The translations under genes and the position numbers were made by a program. This document shows positions 11,901-23,200 of a stretch of DNA of 64,000 nucleotides, piece after piece. Below the pieces are notes generated by a model. That model did not search any database. It was not told the origin of the DNA and worked only from the letters and a program-made list of their open reading frames with translations. This DNA is from Rhabditophanes sp. KR3021. Taxonomy: Eukaryota; Nematoda; Chromadorea; Rhabditida; Alloionematidae. The stretch is from the NCBI GenBank assembly GCA_963281155.1, contig CAUJLY010000002.1, forward strand, positions 4,402,001 through 4,466,000, written 5' to 3'. Numbering within the stretch: the first letter of the stretch is position 1; every line of letters begins with the position of its first letter.

Positions 11901-14401
11901 GATCATGCTTTCTGTACTAAGCGAGGGCCTCCGGGAGTTATTAAGAAAAAGAAGCATCCTTGTTTATGTGCCCCGTCGGGATCTTTCTGTGTAGCGTATG
12001 ATGGAAAAGCTGATATTCTTCAGATTTGGAAGTATTTGTCTGGCGTAGAACCAACAGAAGACCCTGGCTTCATCGAGGCTATGGGTTTTGGTGGCATGAC
12101 AGATGAAGTGGCTATTGTTACCAAAGCCAAAGAAAATATCATGTTTGCCATGGCAACTCTTTCTATGAAGGAAAGAATGTTGCTTTCAAATACTTTAAAG
12201 GAATTAGTCCACAAGTGTTCATTTAATGGGGCTGCTTGTGACATTGAAAACGATTTTTTGACCCATGTAGACCCAACTTACGGTTCATGCTTTACATACA
12301 ATTTCGACAGATCAAAGCATTTAACGTCAGCAAGAGCTGGTTCTTTGTATGGGTTGCGTATATTAGTTTATGTAAATAGTACGGAATATATGCCAACCAC
12401 TGAAGCTACTGGAGTCCGATTGACTATTCATGAAAAAGAGGAATTTCCATTTCCGGATACGTTTGGTTATAGTGCGCCAACTGGATATATCAGTTCTTTT
12501 GGTTTAAAACTTAGAAGAATGACGAGGTTACTAGTTTCCTTGGTGACCTTATGTAATGCTATTTTAATTTTAGGTAATTTTTCGGAGAATCATGGATAAT
12601 GAAATCAAAACATTTATCAAAAGGGGGAAATATTAAAAGTTGATACAATATTATCATTTAAATTTTTATGCATGTTGCTGAGCACAATAATTGAGATCCT
12701 TTTTATGATTGCTGGATGTTTCTTGTACGCCATATCATTAGACTGAGCAGAGGTGTCAACGTTTGCTAAGATATTTCGACGTTCCATAATTGTTGAGTGC
12801 TCAAGACCAAATGATTCATTTGAAGACAAGCCATAAATAGAAACTACCACCATCTTTCTCTTGTATCTTAGGATCTCAATATTCATTGTTTCCTTAGCAT
12901 TGAGGGGATTGAATCTAGAGTAGCGAAGCTTAGCTTTTGATTGATGTTCATTAAATCTCCTGTTGACGTCGCCAGACACTCCACAGTAGAAGATTAGCCT
13001 TATAAATTGGTCAAAGTTAAAGTTTTAGCATCCATATGGGAAGGAATATCAAGCAAGACATAAACACCTTCATCCATTTCAGTATTTATAACGTCAAGTC
13101 GAAAACACTCTTTTAATCAACATTTTCTAAGAACTGCATTTTACTCAAATTTATATTCTAATAAACATAAAAATTGAATTACCATGGGTAACATAAATAC
13201 TTTAAAAATACACTACAGAAATATATTAAAAATGAGTAAAATTCTAATTTGACTATTAAATATCAAAATGCAGTTTTTATTAACTTCCCTAGATTGCCTG
13301 CACCTTACGGAGATTGTGTTCGTGATGGAAAGACTAAGGATTATGTTTATAATTTGTATGAGTATACAGTTGAAGGCTGCTATCGGTCATGCTTCCAACA
13401 ATTAGTATTGAAAGATTGTCATTGTGGTGACCCAAGGTTCCCTGTTCCAGAGGGTCATTCGCATTGCAAGGCAATTGATCCGGTCGCACGTAAATGTCTA
13501 GACGAGAAGCTACAAGAACTGGGAGGTGTTCATGGAAGTTTCAGATGTAGATGCCAGCAACCCTGCAAACAATCAATTTATTCTGTAACATATTCTGCAG
13601 CCAAATGGCCTTCTTTATCACTCCAAATTCAACTCGGGGCGTGTGAGGGAAGTAGCAAGGATTGCAATCAGCATTACAAAGAAAATGCTGCCATGGTTGA
13701 AGTTTTCTATGAACAATTGAATTATGAAATGCTAACAGAATCAGAGGCATATGGTTTAGTCAATTTACTTGGTAAATTTAATTTAATATTACAAACTCAT
13801 TGCCGGATCTTTCCCTCATCATTGAGTTGACTCAGTTCATAAATATATTTAAGAAAGTTAGTTGCAGTTCTTTTTAAATCAAAATTTAACACTTTACAAA
13901 GTTCACTTTTAATTCTAATCGGCGTAGTACTTGTTAAATTTTAATTTGCACTCTAACTTTAATCCCAATTTCTCAAATTGATGTGAAATCAACTCACTGT
14001 TTTAACTTCAACCTTAGTCATTCTCGTTATCAATTATATTAGATAGTTCATTTTTATCCTAATCTAGGTTCTTTATAACTAAAGTTCAAAATTGAAGTTT
14101 TATTGCGGGATTTTCAGTAAATTTTGTTTATTTTAATAATTAATATGTCTTTATTCTCATTTTTACATTCTAATCGTTTTAATATTCATTTTGAAGCCGA
14201 CGTGGGAGGCCAACTAGGTAAGTTTGTCATTTACTGTCTTCATGTAAATTTATTTCAGGATTGTGGTGCGGAATATCTTTTCTCACATGCTGCGAATTCA
14301 TATTCTTATTCTTTGAAACATCTTGGATGTCTGCAAAACACCATTACGAAATTTACAAAAGGAAGAAAGAAGAGAAAAGACGTGCAAAGGAAATATTTTA
14401 A
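8993..14401 (+). CDS. mec-4: MEC-4-type degenerin (DEG/ENaC) mechanosensory channel subunit
   Basis: Seven exons: 8993-9058, 9125-9521, 11453-11460, 11520-12526, 13293-13771, 14197-14217, 14259-14401; all phases agree and give 706 residues (C. elegans MEC-4: 768). Domains in order: intracellular N-terminus with the gating His-Gly in SAHGIPM (residues 96-97), TM1 near 111-128, Cys-rich extracellular loop with the MEC-4-type FEPGF, CICAFDR, HAFCTK and [14 protein letters not shown] blocks, the TESEAYG pre-TM2 site, and TM2 with the [12 protein letters not shown] pore segment including G-x-S. Such subunits form Na+ channels in touch neurons. MEC-10 is the alternative assignment. Oddities: an 8-base microexon with a GC donor, a 21-base exon before TM2, and two introns carrying antisense relics of a GIY-YIG gene family. 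No splice acceptor was found just before the ATG, so the 5' end is the least certain part. Confidence 0.92.
9640..11064 (-). pseudogene. Decayed GIY-YIG family gene (copy A) inside mec-4 intron 2
   Basis: Antisense to mec-4 and filling most of its 1.9-kb intron. It starts at 11064 with [18 protein letters not shown], then has many stops and frameshifts. Coding-like blocks follow: a finger-like Cys/His segment [14 protein letters not shown] (about 10.5 kb), the block [12 protein letters not shown] (about 10.1 kb), and a GIY-YIG-like end with STYLLLDIP (about 9.93 kb) and [18 protein letters not shown] (about 9.83 kb), then [14 protein letters not shown]. The same order of blocks recurs in the copy at 24.7-25.7 kb, and the last part in the copy at 12.6-13.1 kb. 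The nuclease resemblance is to the LEM-3/ANKLE1 type of GIY-YIG domain, judged by eye. Not translatable as it stands. Confidence 0.6.
11453..11460 (+). other. mec-4: 8-nt microexon of the mec-4-like gene with GC-AG downstream intron
   Basis: CTATTACG follows CTTCTTTTCCAG and is followed by GCAAGTTT, the standard context of a GC donor. Exon 2 ends in phase 1 (the G at 9521) and exon 4 begins in phase 0 at 11520 directly behind an in-frame TAG, so the gap needs 3n+2 bases. This microexon supplies exactly Ala-Ile-Thr between PFP and [10 protein letters not shown], matching the degenerin consensus. The following intron is 59 bases, 11461-11519. Confidence 0.85.
12617..13100 (-). pseudogene. Decayed GIY-YIG family gene (copy B) inside a mec-4 intron
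   Basis: Antisense to mec-4 in the 766-base intron 12527-13292. Only the C-terminal part is present. [16 protein letters not shown] (about 13.05 kb) is followed by one frameshift, then [19 protein letters not shown] and [20 protein letters not shown], continuing open to 12617 for 120 codons. In GIY-YIG terms the YVLLD strand stands for GIY, FYCG for YIG, and RRF with EHQ gives the Arg and His positions. This is the best preserved of the A/B/C copies: one frameshift separates it from a continuous domain. No start or upstream domain is seen. Confidence 0.65.
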
Positions 14402-14782
14402 TAAATTAGTAAAAAAGGACTGTGTCAAAATATTTAAAACAAAACTTACTTGGCGTACAATGCGAAAACCAAGAATTGTTTATATCTTAGATGGTGACGA
14501 ATTTAAGTTTATGTGCAATTTATATTAAAGTTGTATAATGTTAAAAAGCTAAATAAATGAATTGATATTTTCGTAGCGTTACTACAGTGATTTAGATTTC
14601 ATTTTGTATTCAAAAAGTTCCAATATGTGATAAACCTTAATTCAGGTTATTTATGTTTTTGAAATATTTTTACACAATTTCACAAAACATTTATTTTGAT
14701 AGAAACGAGTTGTTCGAATATATATTTATATAAATTATGAGTTTACACGCAATTAAAATAGTATTAGCTCTCTTAAATAATA

Positions 14783-15183
14783 TTACTTCTTTTTAGCTGT
14801 TGGTTTTGAGTCTTTGCCTGGTACTGGCTTTTCTAGTTCCCAATCATATGGGTCAGTTTCTTTTCCTTTGACGCTATTAAGTACAGCCTTAAGTAATCCA
14901 TAAATCCTTGCATAATTAGGTGCATCAAAGATACCCAAAATGTCGACGTACAGTTCAGGTAATCCAATCATAAACTCCTTAAGACCTCGTGGTGTGCGAA
15001 GATTTTTTTTCTTCTCCCCAATTTCATCCAAATTAGTTGACATTTCCCACGGTAGCCATTCCAAAATCTAATATATTAATATTAGAGTTTTTTAAATCCA
15101 AAGATACTAATTTTACCTAAGACATAAACTTTGCGAAGCTCCTTTGCTTCTGCTCGACCTACGCAGAAATTAGCAGGCTTTAT
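14783..15183 (-). pseudogene. Truncated CK1-family (TTBK-like) kinase relic
   Basis: Two exon remnants, 15183-15117 and 15067-14783, joined by a 49-base GT-AG intron. The first encodes IKPANFCVGRAEAKELRKVY, the catalytic loop and following strand of nematode CK1/TTBK kinases (the HRD-equivalent Asp lies just before the splice). The second encodes EWLPWEMSTNLDEIGEKK to the C-lobe end DPYDWELEKP and a basic tail. The segment that should hold the DFG loop and the next 60 or so residues is missing, and the exon phases (1 then 0) do not match, so the two cannot form a working kinase. No N-lobe exon was found upstream. Probably a decayed gene; an undetected exon in the short intron is excluded by its length. 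Confidence 0.7.
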
Positions 15184-15391
15184 CTAAAGGAAATATTAAT
15201 GAAACGTTTTTGTTTACTTGCACTCTATAAAAAAACTAATTAATAATTATCAAACTTTTACACTTAAGTTGAAATGTGTATTTTGTATAGTTTAAAATTA
15301 GCCTAAATGTCTTGGAGACAAATTGGAAAACGAGTCTTATTTGCAGCATGTTTAATAGCATTTGATTAGTTCATAATTGCATTTGTTCAAT

Positions 15392-15890
15392 ATGAAACGT
15401 AAAAGAAAGTATTCAAGCGAACGTCCGAGAAAGTTTTCAAAGCTATTAGTCTATTGGAAGACACCTCAAGTGATCAGGAAGATGAAGAAGGATAGTAAAT
15501 AAGCAAACAAAGTATTCTAAGAAACAGCAATACTACTTGGTGTCATATGAGGCTTATTCTTGAGTATAGTGACGATCCATCAATCAGACAAGAAGTTAAT
15601 GAAATGTTAGTTGAATAATATGATTTGCTTATGCTGATAAAAGAGGTTGGCGCTGAGCCGTCAGACGAAGAAAGTGATAATTATGTTGAAGACTCTGCAA
15701 GATACACAATCCTTTCGCATGTAGCCTTCAGTAGAAGTTTACCACAAGTTCCAGTCAACCAAAGTATTATTGAAAATTATGCAATCGCTCAAAATCTCTT
15801 TGCTACACTGGGATATACAATGGTCTCGCTTTCAACGCGTTTGTTCAAAGATTTAGAGAAGTTAATTAGATTTAGCTCCAATTAGTCAGA
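15392..15890 (+). pseudogene. Degenerate coding fragment, unknown family
   Basis: Begins MKRKRKYSSERPRKFSK, then shifts frame into KAISLLEDTSSDQEDEE, has stops, and continues open at 15625-15885 as an 86-codon stretch containing YTILSHVAFSRSLPQVPVNQ. The shifts and stops in an otherwise protein-like sequence suggest a dead gene or mobile-element piece. I do not recognise the family. It lies antisense to the adjacent kinase relic. Confidence 0.4.
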
Positions 15891-15989
15891 TACACGTTTT
15901 GAGGTAGAACATATGACGGCATGTAAATGAGTTGAGAACAAAGTTGGTTCTTGAACTAGCAACAAACGAATAGTATTTCGATATAGTGA

Positions 15990-16122
15990 TTGAAATACTT
16001 GTTTTTGACTTTAGTTCCCGCTGGTAATTGAACCAAGGCTGGTGCAGGAGCTAGATCTTTAGTCTCAGTTTTGTGAATGGTGCTGCAGCAGTCTTCGTAG
16101 CATCAATCTTTTTGTCCTCCAT
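15990..16122 (-). pseudogene. Short degenerate coding fragment
   Basis: On the minus strand a start at 16122 reads MEDKKIDATKTAAAPF, then one frameshift gives TETKDLAPAPALVQLPAGTK before it runs out. Protein-like composition for about 45 codons, no family recognised. It could be the N-terminal remnant of one of the intronic insertion elements, but I saw no direct match. Confidence 0.3.
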
Positions 16123-16390
16123 CGTTGCAAATAGGAAGTCAAATAAGACACATTTTATGTGTCGTTGTCATTGTGTTATAAATGTTTAATTTATACAAAA
16201 ATTTGAATATATTTATTAAGTGTCATTTATGCGAATTATAAACTTCATTGGTATAGCAATACATTGAACTTTGCAAAATGATGATCAAGTAAACATCTAA
16301 TAAAATCATGTTACTTTGTATGCCTAAATCATTAGGTGTAATAGGTATATTTCATTTAAATAATATATTTAGCTGGCCAACTCGTTAATC

Positions 16391-17428
16391 ATGATATTAT
16401 CTAAAAATGACGGAGATAAGATTCTAAATGATTTTATGTCCAAGTTTCGTTCTTCGCATGCCAATCGTAAAGGACTGTTGCTATCAACATTGGTCCAACA
16501 AGTTAAGTAAGTTGATTGGTACTAAGTCACTGTTTTTATTCAAAATTATGTTTTTAGAAATGACTGGAATTTTAAGATTCAAGAGTTAGGACAGTATTAT
16601 TACTGTTACGGGAGTGACTATGATATTGTTTACAATTTAGTACGGAAAGACCCATCAGTCTTTTTGCAATACACGGGGAGACATGATTATTACGTCTCAG
16701 TTAAAAGAAGCGATGAGCAGAAGGAACTTTGTGAAATGATTTCTGTGTCTGAAGATAAGAAAAATAACAATATATTTGGAAGAAAGTTGCGACACTTAGT
16801 AAAACAATATAATAATTTTTACGGAGCAGATTCAACAAAATATGATTACAATTCAACTTACTCTTTCCATGATAACATCAAAAAGGACATTCCTCCTGCT
16901 GCAGAGGATGCTCGTTTTATTGCAAAAAATAATTCCTTTACCAAAAAAAACTGTAATATGAAATCACAACTTGAAAAACCATCTAATGTTATTCGAGACC
17001 ATTTGATCTCCACCTTGGACATTCCATCAGAAAGGACAGCGGATAATTTAATAAAGCCTGTTTTGAAGATTCGTAAAATATGTAACACTCCATCGCCACT
17101 TCAAGATACCAATTTCTTATTCCCAACAGTTATTCCCAAAATTGTTAATCAAGTAGAAAAAGAAGAAACAGCACCGGCTATATCTCAAATGAAATCAAAA
17201 GAACTACCCAATATTGAAAAGAAATGTCCATATTTAACAAATACGATAACTGAAACTAATTGCAATACACTTTACTCGTATGTTCACAATGAAGTTACAA
17301 AAGTTTGTAATTGGAATCCACCGGTATTTAGACCCGACGAAGGACATAATATCCCACGTAAGTTCATAAACCATGGAACAGTTAAACGAGTATATAGCAT
17401 GGGGTCCGGAGTCAAACCTATTCAATAA
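16391..17428 (+). CDS. Hypothetical 328-aa protein
   Basis: Exons 16391-16506 and 16558-17428, joined by a 51-base GT-AG intron, phase 2, give 328 residues. A TATATTTAG acceptor ends at 16372, 18 bases before the ATG, which supports the start. The N-terminal 90 residues look folded: LLLSTLVQQVKNDWNFKIQE followed by LGQYYYCYGSDYDIVYNLVR and a closing HDYYVSVKR strand, a helix-helix-strand pattern loosely reminiscent of winged-helix LOTUS domains, but this is a guess. The remainder is polar, Asn/Lys/Ser/Pro-rich and probably disordered. No transmembrane segment or signal peptide. I do not recognise the family. The intact reading frame and proper intron argue for a real gene. Confidence 0.7.
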
Positions 17429-17573
17429 TCATTTTGATGAATCTTATGTTGTTACGTCTTGATTTTGTTATTTATTAATATTAGTCATTTGTTGTGTTAT
17501 CTAATAAAAATCGTTTCACTCATGTATTTTAAAATTTATTAAAACAAAATATACATAACCACTATAAATATAA

Positions 17574-20198
17574 TTAATCTTTGGCACCAACAGGATCTAA
17601 ATTCCACACGACAGAGTTTGTGCAAGTATCTGGTATAGCTATTAACGAAGAATCTTTGTTTACATTTAGGCATTTGTCTTTGGATTTTACATATAATTTA
17701 TAATTTACCTCTAACCACTCTTGAGATAACCCTTTATTGTGACATTTATTTAATTTGACACCATTCATCATGTCTAGGCATAACGACGCTGAAGCCATAA
17801 CTCTTAATTGGCCTGTCGAAGTTACTCTCCATGTTTGATATCTATTACCGAAAATACATGGTGATAAAAGAGCATTGCTTCCCATCTTAGCTCTACCACT
17901 ATTCGATTTCTCTGCAGCTAAACATAAATCACTGTCTTCAAATCTAATTTGAAACTTGGATGTTCTACTCCACATTAACTTTGCTTCCTTTATTTCTGCA
18001 CTATTAATCTTGGTATCAGGATTTAGTTGAGGATAAATGTTCTCTAAATACCATTTAAAACTCTTGCAGTCTAATTTCTTTCTCAAACTAATTCTTGACG
18101 ATATGTCTCCGAAGTCTGTATTGTATCTTAAATATGGTTTCTTTTCGAAGAACTTTTCTTTGTATGAATCCATCCATACGAGTGCCACTCTCAAACTATT
18201 GGTTCCAGCAGTGTCTATATCTGTTTTATATGGTCTTCTATCTCTGAATATATGGCCGACTCTGCTACAGGGAATAATTTCAAGTTCACCTCCACACATC
18301 CAAATTCTGAAACTTATTTCAATATTCTCCCCACCCCACGTTTTCATTTCACTAAAAAACTATATAACATCTCAATATAATTGCAAACTTACTTGTCATA
18401 TTCACCTAATTCGGTGAAATAACTTTTGGACATACTAAATATATTATCACAGATTAATATTTTATCAAAGAAGAAATGTGTTATTTATTATAGTACACAC
18501 TGTGTATTATTTTTTAGTTAGGTTTTGATTCGAAATGATGAACACCCTGTTCCAACATTCAAATTTTTATTGTGGCTTTGCTCGAAAAGGTATTCAAGCA
18601 ATACCATATCTCAATTTAAAAATGGAGGATCTTGACTACTTCCTTAAACATTATCAAAGATCAACTAATGTGGAGGCTTAAGTAATTTGGATCAGAAATT
18701 TCGGGGGAAAAGGTACACATGGAAATGTGTCGAATTTGATTTATGAAACATTTCCTGTTGATAGGCATTTGAATGACGAATTTAGATTGGCTTCTGGCTA
18801 CCCAAAATATGAAGTGAACGAAGAGTGCGTAGTTAGGAGTGACAAAACAAGAGTGATCATCTCCACTCATGCGGATGGTTGCATAAGATTCTAGGAAAAT
18901 CGAGTTATAGTGAAATCTTCGTTTCCATACTACTCAAGATAATGTTGTGTATTGGTCTCTTTCAGTCTATTATAACGGATAAATATTGTTTTGTTTAAAG
19001 AAACAATCAAAGAAGATTACCCGAATAACCCGCCAGCCATCGTCGGACTTTTTAATTCCTTGATTCTATTTTCGGCCTTTTCAAGATAACTTCTAACCGG
19101 ATAATCCCATTTGAAATTCAAGTTGAAATCGAATCCACCAGTGCAGATAGGTGAAGTCACATATTCAAACGTATCTGATTTAATGATATCGATAATTGGA
19201 CAAACAACTCTAGAAAATAATGAATAATAATGACTTTTTTAATTCGAAACATACTTTTTGTGGTCTAATTTGATTCTTTCTAATAAAGGTTCCAACCATT
19301 TGATATTAACCTCGCAATGCGAGTCCAAGAATACTAAATTACTTCCAGTTGCTTTATGAGCTCCAAATATCTTTGCTCTAATTAACCCTTCATTTTTGCT
19401 TGTTTTAAGCAACCGGATTTTATCCGACCAATATTGTTGCTTATATTCTACAATCATTTCGGGTTTCCTTTCTTCCAAATCACTGCAATCATCTATTAAT
19501 AAAATTTCATGAATCAAATGATCGGGTGTTCTATCCAAAATGGAATTAATCATTCTAATTAAAACATGTGGTTCTTCATTAAAGTAAACAATGATAATGG
19601 AAGCTGCATCTGACTTTCCTACAGAATATGTGATTGCTTCACACTGGGCATCTCTGGAATCTTTTATCTTCCTCCTGTACCCAATTTTCCTACTAACATA
19701 AGCATTGAAATCATAGTTCGTGATTCCGTGGTCATGTTCTATTTGATCCTCGGGTGTTCTTATAATTGCCATGTCTTGCAAATCAACTTCACGTTCCCTA
19801 TTTCTTTCGTCATCATCGAACAATTGCTTCACCATTGGATTTACTGGAAAACCAACTTGGGATATTATATTTGATTCGTTTGTTACTTTTATCCTTTTTT
19901 CTTCCTTTTTTATTTTTGTTTTCATTTCATTAGATTTTTCGATTATTTGTGTATTATCAAAAACCTCACCTCCTTTGTCGGGAAAATCAACAGAAATAGG
20001 TCCTTCCGATACACGTGTCATTAGATTGAAATCAGCTGCAACAACACTATTTGACACATCTCCAACATTTGCCTTATCGAAACTGTTGGTACTATTGTAC
20101 AAATTAAAATAAGTGTACAGCGTAGTAAGACACCATAAAATCAAAATAGATACTAGAAATACATATGGTCTCCGAATATGTACTTTACATCGTCTCAT
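17574..20198 (-). CDS. Polypeptide N-acetylgalactosaminyltransferase (GalNAc-T)
   Basis: Four exons, 20198-19255, 19209-19021, 18434-18393 and 18351-17574, all in phase, give 650 residues. It starts mucin-type O-glycosylation by moving GalNAc from UDP-GalNAc to Ser/Thr in the Golgi. Seen in order: short cytosolic tail, single TM anchor near residues 12-32 (type II topology), stem to about 180, GT-A catalytic domain with [10 protein letters not shown], the metal-binding D-x-H in [16 protein letters not shown]-like [24 protein letters not shown] and [11 protein letters not shown], then a ricin-type lectin domain with QxW-like repeats QTWRV, QEWLEV and VVWNLDP. Length and layout match animal GALNTs. 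Intron 2 (18435-19020) carries an unrelated antisense coding relic. The message may be spliced at CATTTTGAAG just before the ATG. Confidence 0.93.
18535..18950 (+). pseudogene. Degenerate coding fragment in GalNAc-T intron, antisense to host
   Basis: Plus-strand reading gives [20 protein letters not shown], then [18 protein letters not shown], and after stops and shifts a long protein-like stretch [20 protein letters not shown] with [18 protein letters not shown]. The FYCG motif recalls the YIG strand of the GIY-YIG-like copies elsewhere in the window, but the surrounding residues do not align clearly, so membership in that family is uncertain. Disrupted by several stops. Confidence 0.4.
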
Positions 20199-20212
20199 TT
20201 CTTCAAAATGTA

Positions 20213-23200
20213 TTAAATATTAAAAAAGAAAAATTATATTATTACAATAGGAAATGCGAAATGAATATGTTTGTTTTATAAAATTATAGGAAAAGGTTAA
20301 ATGACCTATTCAATCTCAACACAGAATAAGTTTTATTGTAAATGATTTAGGAACAATTTTCTTCTATATCTGGCTGTTTAGTTTACGATCAATCAACAAT
20401 AGTGTTATAATTTAAGAGATGGTTAAGAATACATTTATCTAAAGTAGTTTATGTACATTGATACATCAACTTAAAAACAACTATATTAAAAAATAGCTTT
20501 GTACAAAATAAAAATATTTTATATAATTAGACTAAACAGCCCCTCTTAGCGAAATGACAAAGGTGAATAAATAAATCAAAATGAGATCAATTCATATATA
20601 ATGGTTTACAAAACAATATTTAACAAAAGATGGGTGTATATTTGAAAAGTTGCGTAAATAGGATAGTACTTAGTACAAACAACAGAGATATAATTTAAAT
20701 GCACTTATTTCGCAGACCTTTGTAGTTGATTTTTGAAGTTTGTGTGGTTATTTTGATATTCATTACAACAATTTACGTATCATATCTTCAAATGTGGTTT
20801 CATGTTGTTTTGTTGTAATGAATTTGATCGTGTGCCGAAAATGTGAAAAATGAGTAAATCCATATCAAAAAGAAATAATTGAGAGTGAATATTATTTATG
20901 TATATTTAGCATGTGTAATTAATTATGAGCACTTCTTTTTCTTTGCAAATAAATTAATAAAATTACTCATAAAAAGGATATACACATGCACTTCATATGC
21001 TTCCTTCAAAATTATCAAAGATGTATTTGATGTTTCAATCAAAAATTTGCACATTTTTTGAATAGATATCCCAAACGTTCGACTGTACTTTATGTTCCAT
21101 CGTAATATGTTTTCAGTAACATCATTTAAATATAACCTTTAAGTCAGTTAATTTTCAGATTTACTTCGTTCTCAAGAAACTTTCTACTTTTCTTAACATC
21201 AAAAAACGTTGAAAGACATGATGAGTAAAGAATTTAAATAGGCATATTACATTTCATTTTTATTTAAATTGTAATTAGTTTAATTGTATATCCAAGAACT
21301 GCTTATTAATTCATTTTTTACAATGGTATCAAATTCTTACAACAAAATTCTTTGACTCTAATGGTTGTCATCAAATTTCAGAGTGCTTTCTCATAATAAT
21401 ATTTGCTTTATGATTATCAGAACATATCAGCAACCAAATGGCTAAATTTCTAAATTAAATAAAACGTAGTTTAAATTCATTTAAAAGCAACACCACTGTA
21501 ATATGGCTACTTTCTATTACTAATTTAAAAGTCTAAATAAGTTTAAACTTTATATAGGGATTAAACGATATACTGATGCAATCTTAGCATATATTAATAC
21601 CCAAACCTATAAAAAGCCATATATAACTATTATTTTGGTGCAAGAATGATGCAATTTTGTCACAAATCTTATTGATGTGCTTAATCGCTCCTCTTTAAAA
21701 GTTAATTTCGGGCATCTTAAAAAGTGAGAGGTGGCGATATAAGAAACAATGTGCGCTATATCTAAAACTCAATGCAAACATCCGCCTTAACCATTCTAAT
21801 TAAATCTCTTTTTAGAACTAGATACACACTAGTAGATAGCAAAAATTATCCAGGTTGTAAGATAGACATCTTTTAGAATAGGCAAAATGGACAAGTTAGA
21901 CAAAATTTATTGCCAAAAATGACGACATTTAATTAAATAAATAATGACTAAAAAAGAAACTTAAATGGCATGTAATTCTTTTGTCACCTTTTATGACTGC
22001 AGCATTTGGTATTTAAGAGAGCGAGCCGATTTCATTATATCTCATTACATCTTATCATATCTCATTATTATTCTTCCTCCAACGTCAAATGATTTTTTGA
22101 TTATCATAGTATTTGTGTTCAATAACATTAATTCTTTTTTCCTGCCCTAATAAAAGTGCCTTAATTACATAGACATTTATGTTTTAAGTATCACTTTAAA
22201 ATGAAATATATCTTTTAAATAAAAAGAAGCACAGCTATTATTTAGCTCATTTTGTTTATTTGAAAATAGTTTTATTAATCTCACACAAACTAAATATAAT
22301 TACAAAATTTAAGTTTAGTTGGAATAAAAATACCAAGAATGTGTTAATAACTATAAATATCATTTGCATACATAGGTAAATTTAATAATTTTACCACGCT
22401 AATAAAATTATCTCCATCACTTCGGTAGCTAATGAATTGAAGTGATTAGATTATTTATTTTTTGCAATAATAAGTATCTTCCCATTATTAATAATAAAAA
22501 TCATATTGTTCCAATTTATTCCTTAAATTTGTTTTTGTTTTGATTTATTATATTTGCAAGTTAAAGGGATGATAATGGAAGGATGGTTGAACAGAGAAAA
22601 GAGTAATGAAATATTTTTATTAGGACCATTAATGTTGAATAATATAACTTTGATCTTTTTTATTTAAAAATCACCTTTTTGAGTTACAAATCACCTTTTT
22701 ATTTAAGAATCACCATCTTTATAAGAACCACCATCGTTAATTTAAGAATGTTCTTCTTCTCACCAAAAATCATCTCCCAACTTGTGCATTAGAAGCGGAT
22801 GGCAATTATAATGTCTTAAAATGGCAATAAAAATTATTAGCTTCATTGTGAGATAGTTGTCAAGAAATTATTTATTTTTATAATATTTTATGTGTCTAAG
22901 TTACCATCACCCATACACACTTCGACAACAAAATATAATATCTATTAAAGTGTAATAAAAAATCTTTTTGCGGATAGTTCAAGATAAGATGGGGCAGTTA
23001 TATGTATTTTTATGGGAGGATGAAGTCACTTGATTTTGGTGTTAAGCAGGGTTACATGTCAATGGCCACCTCTTTGTGATTATGTTTATTTTGATTTAGT
23101 AAATTCATTTTTCTTTAAGTGTTGTTATCTTTAAATCCAATAAAATGACCATTTCGTTAAGTAGCTCACTTTAAAACACATCAATTTAATACTTCCACAT

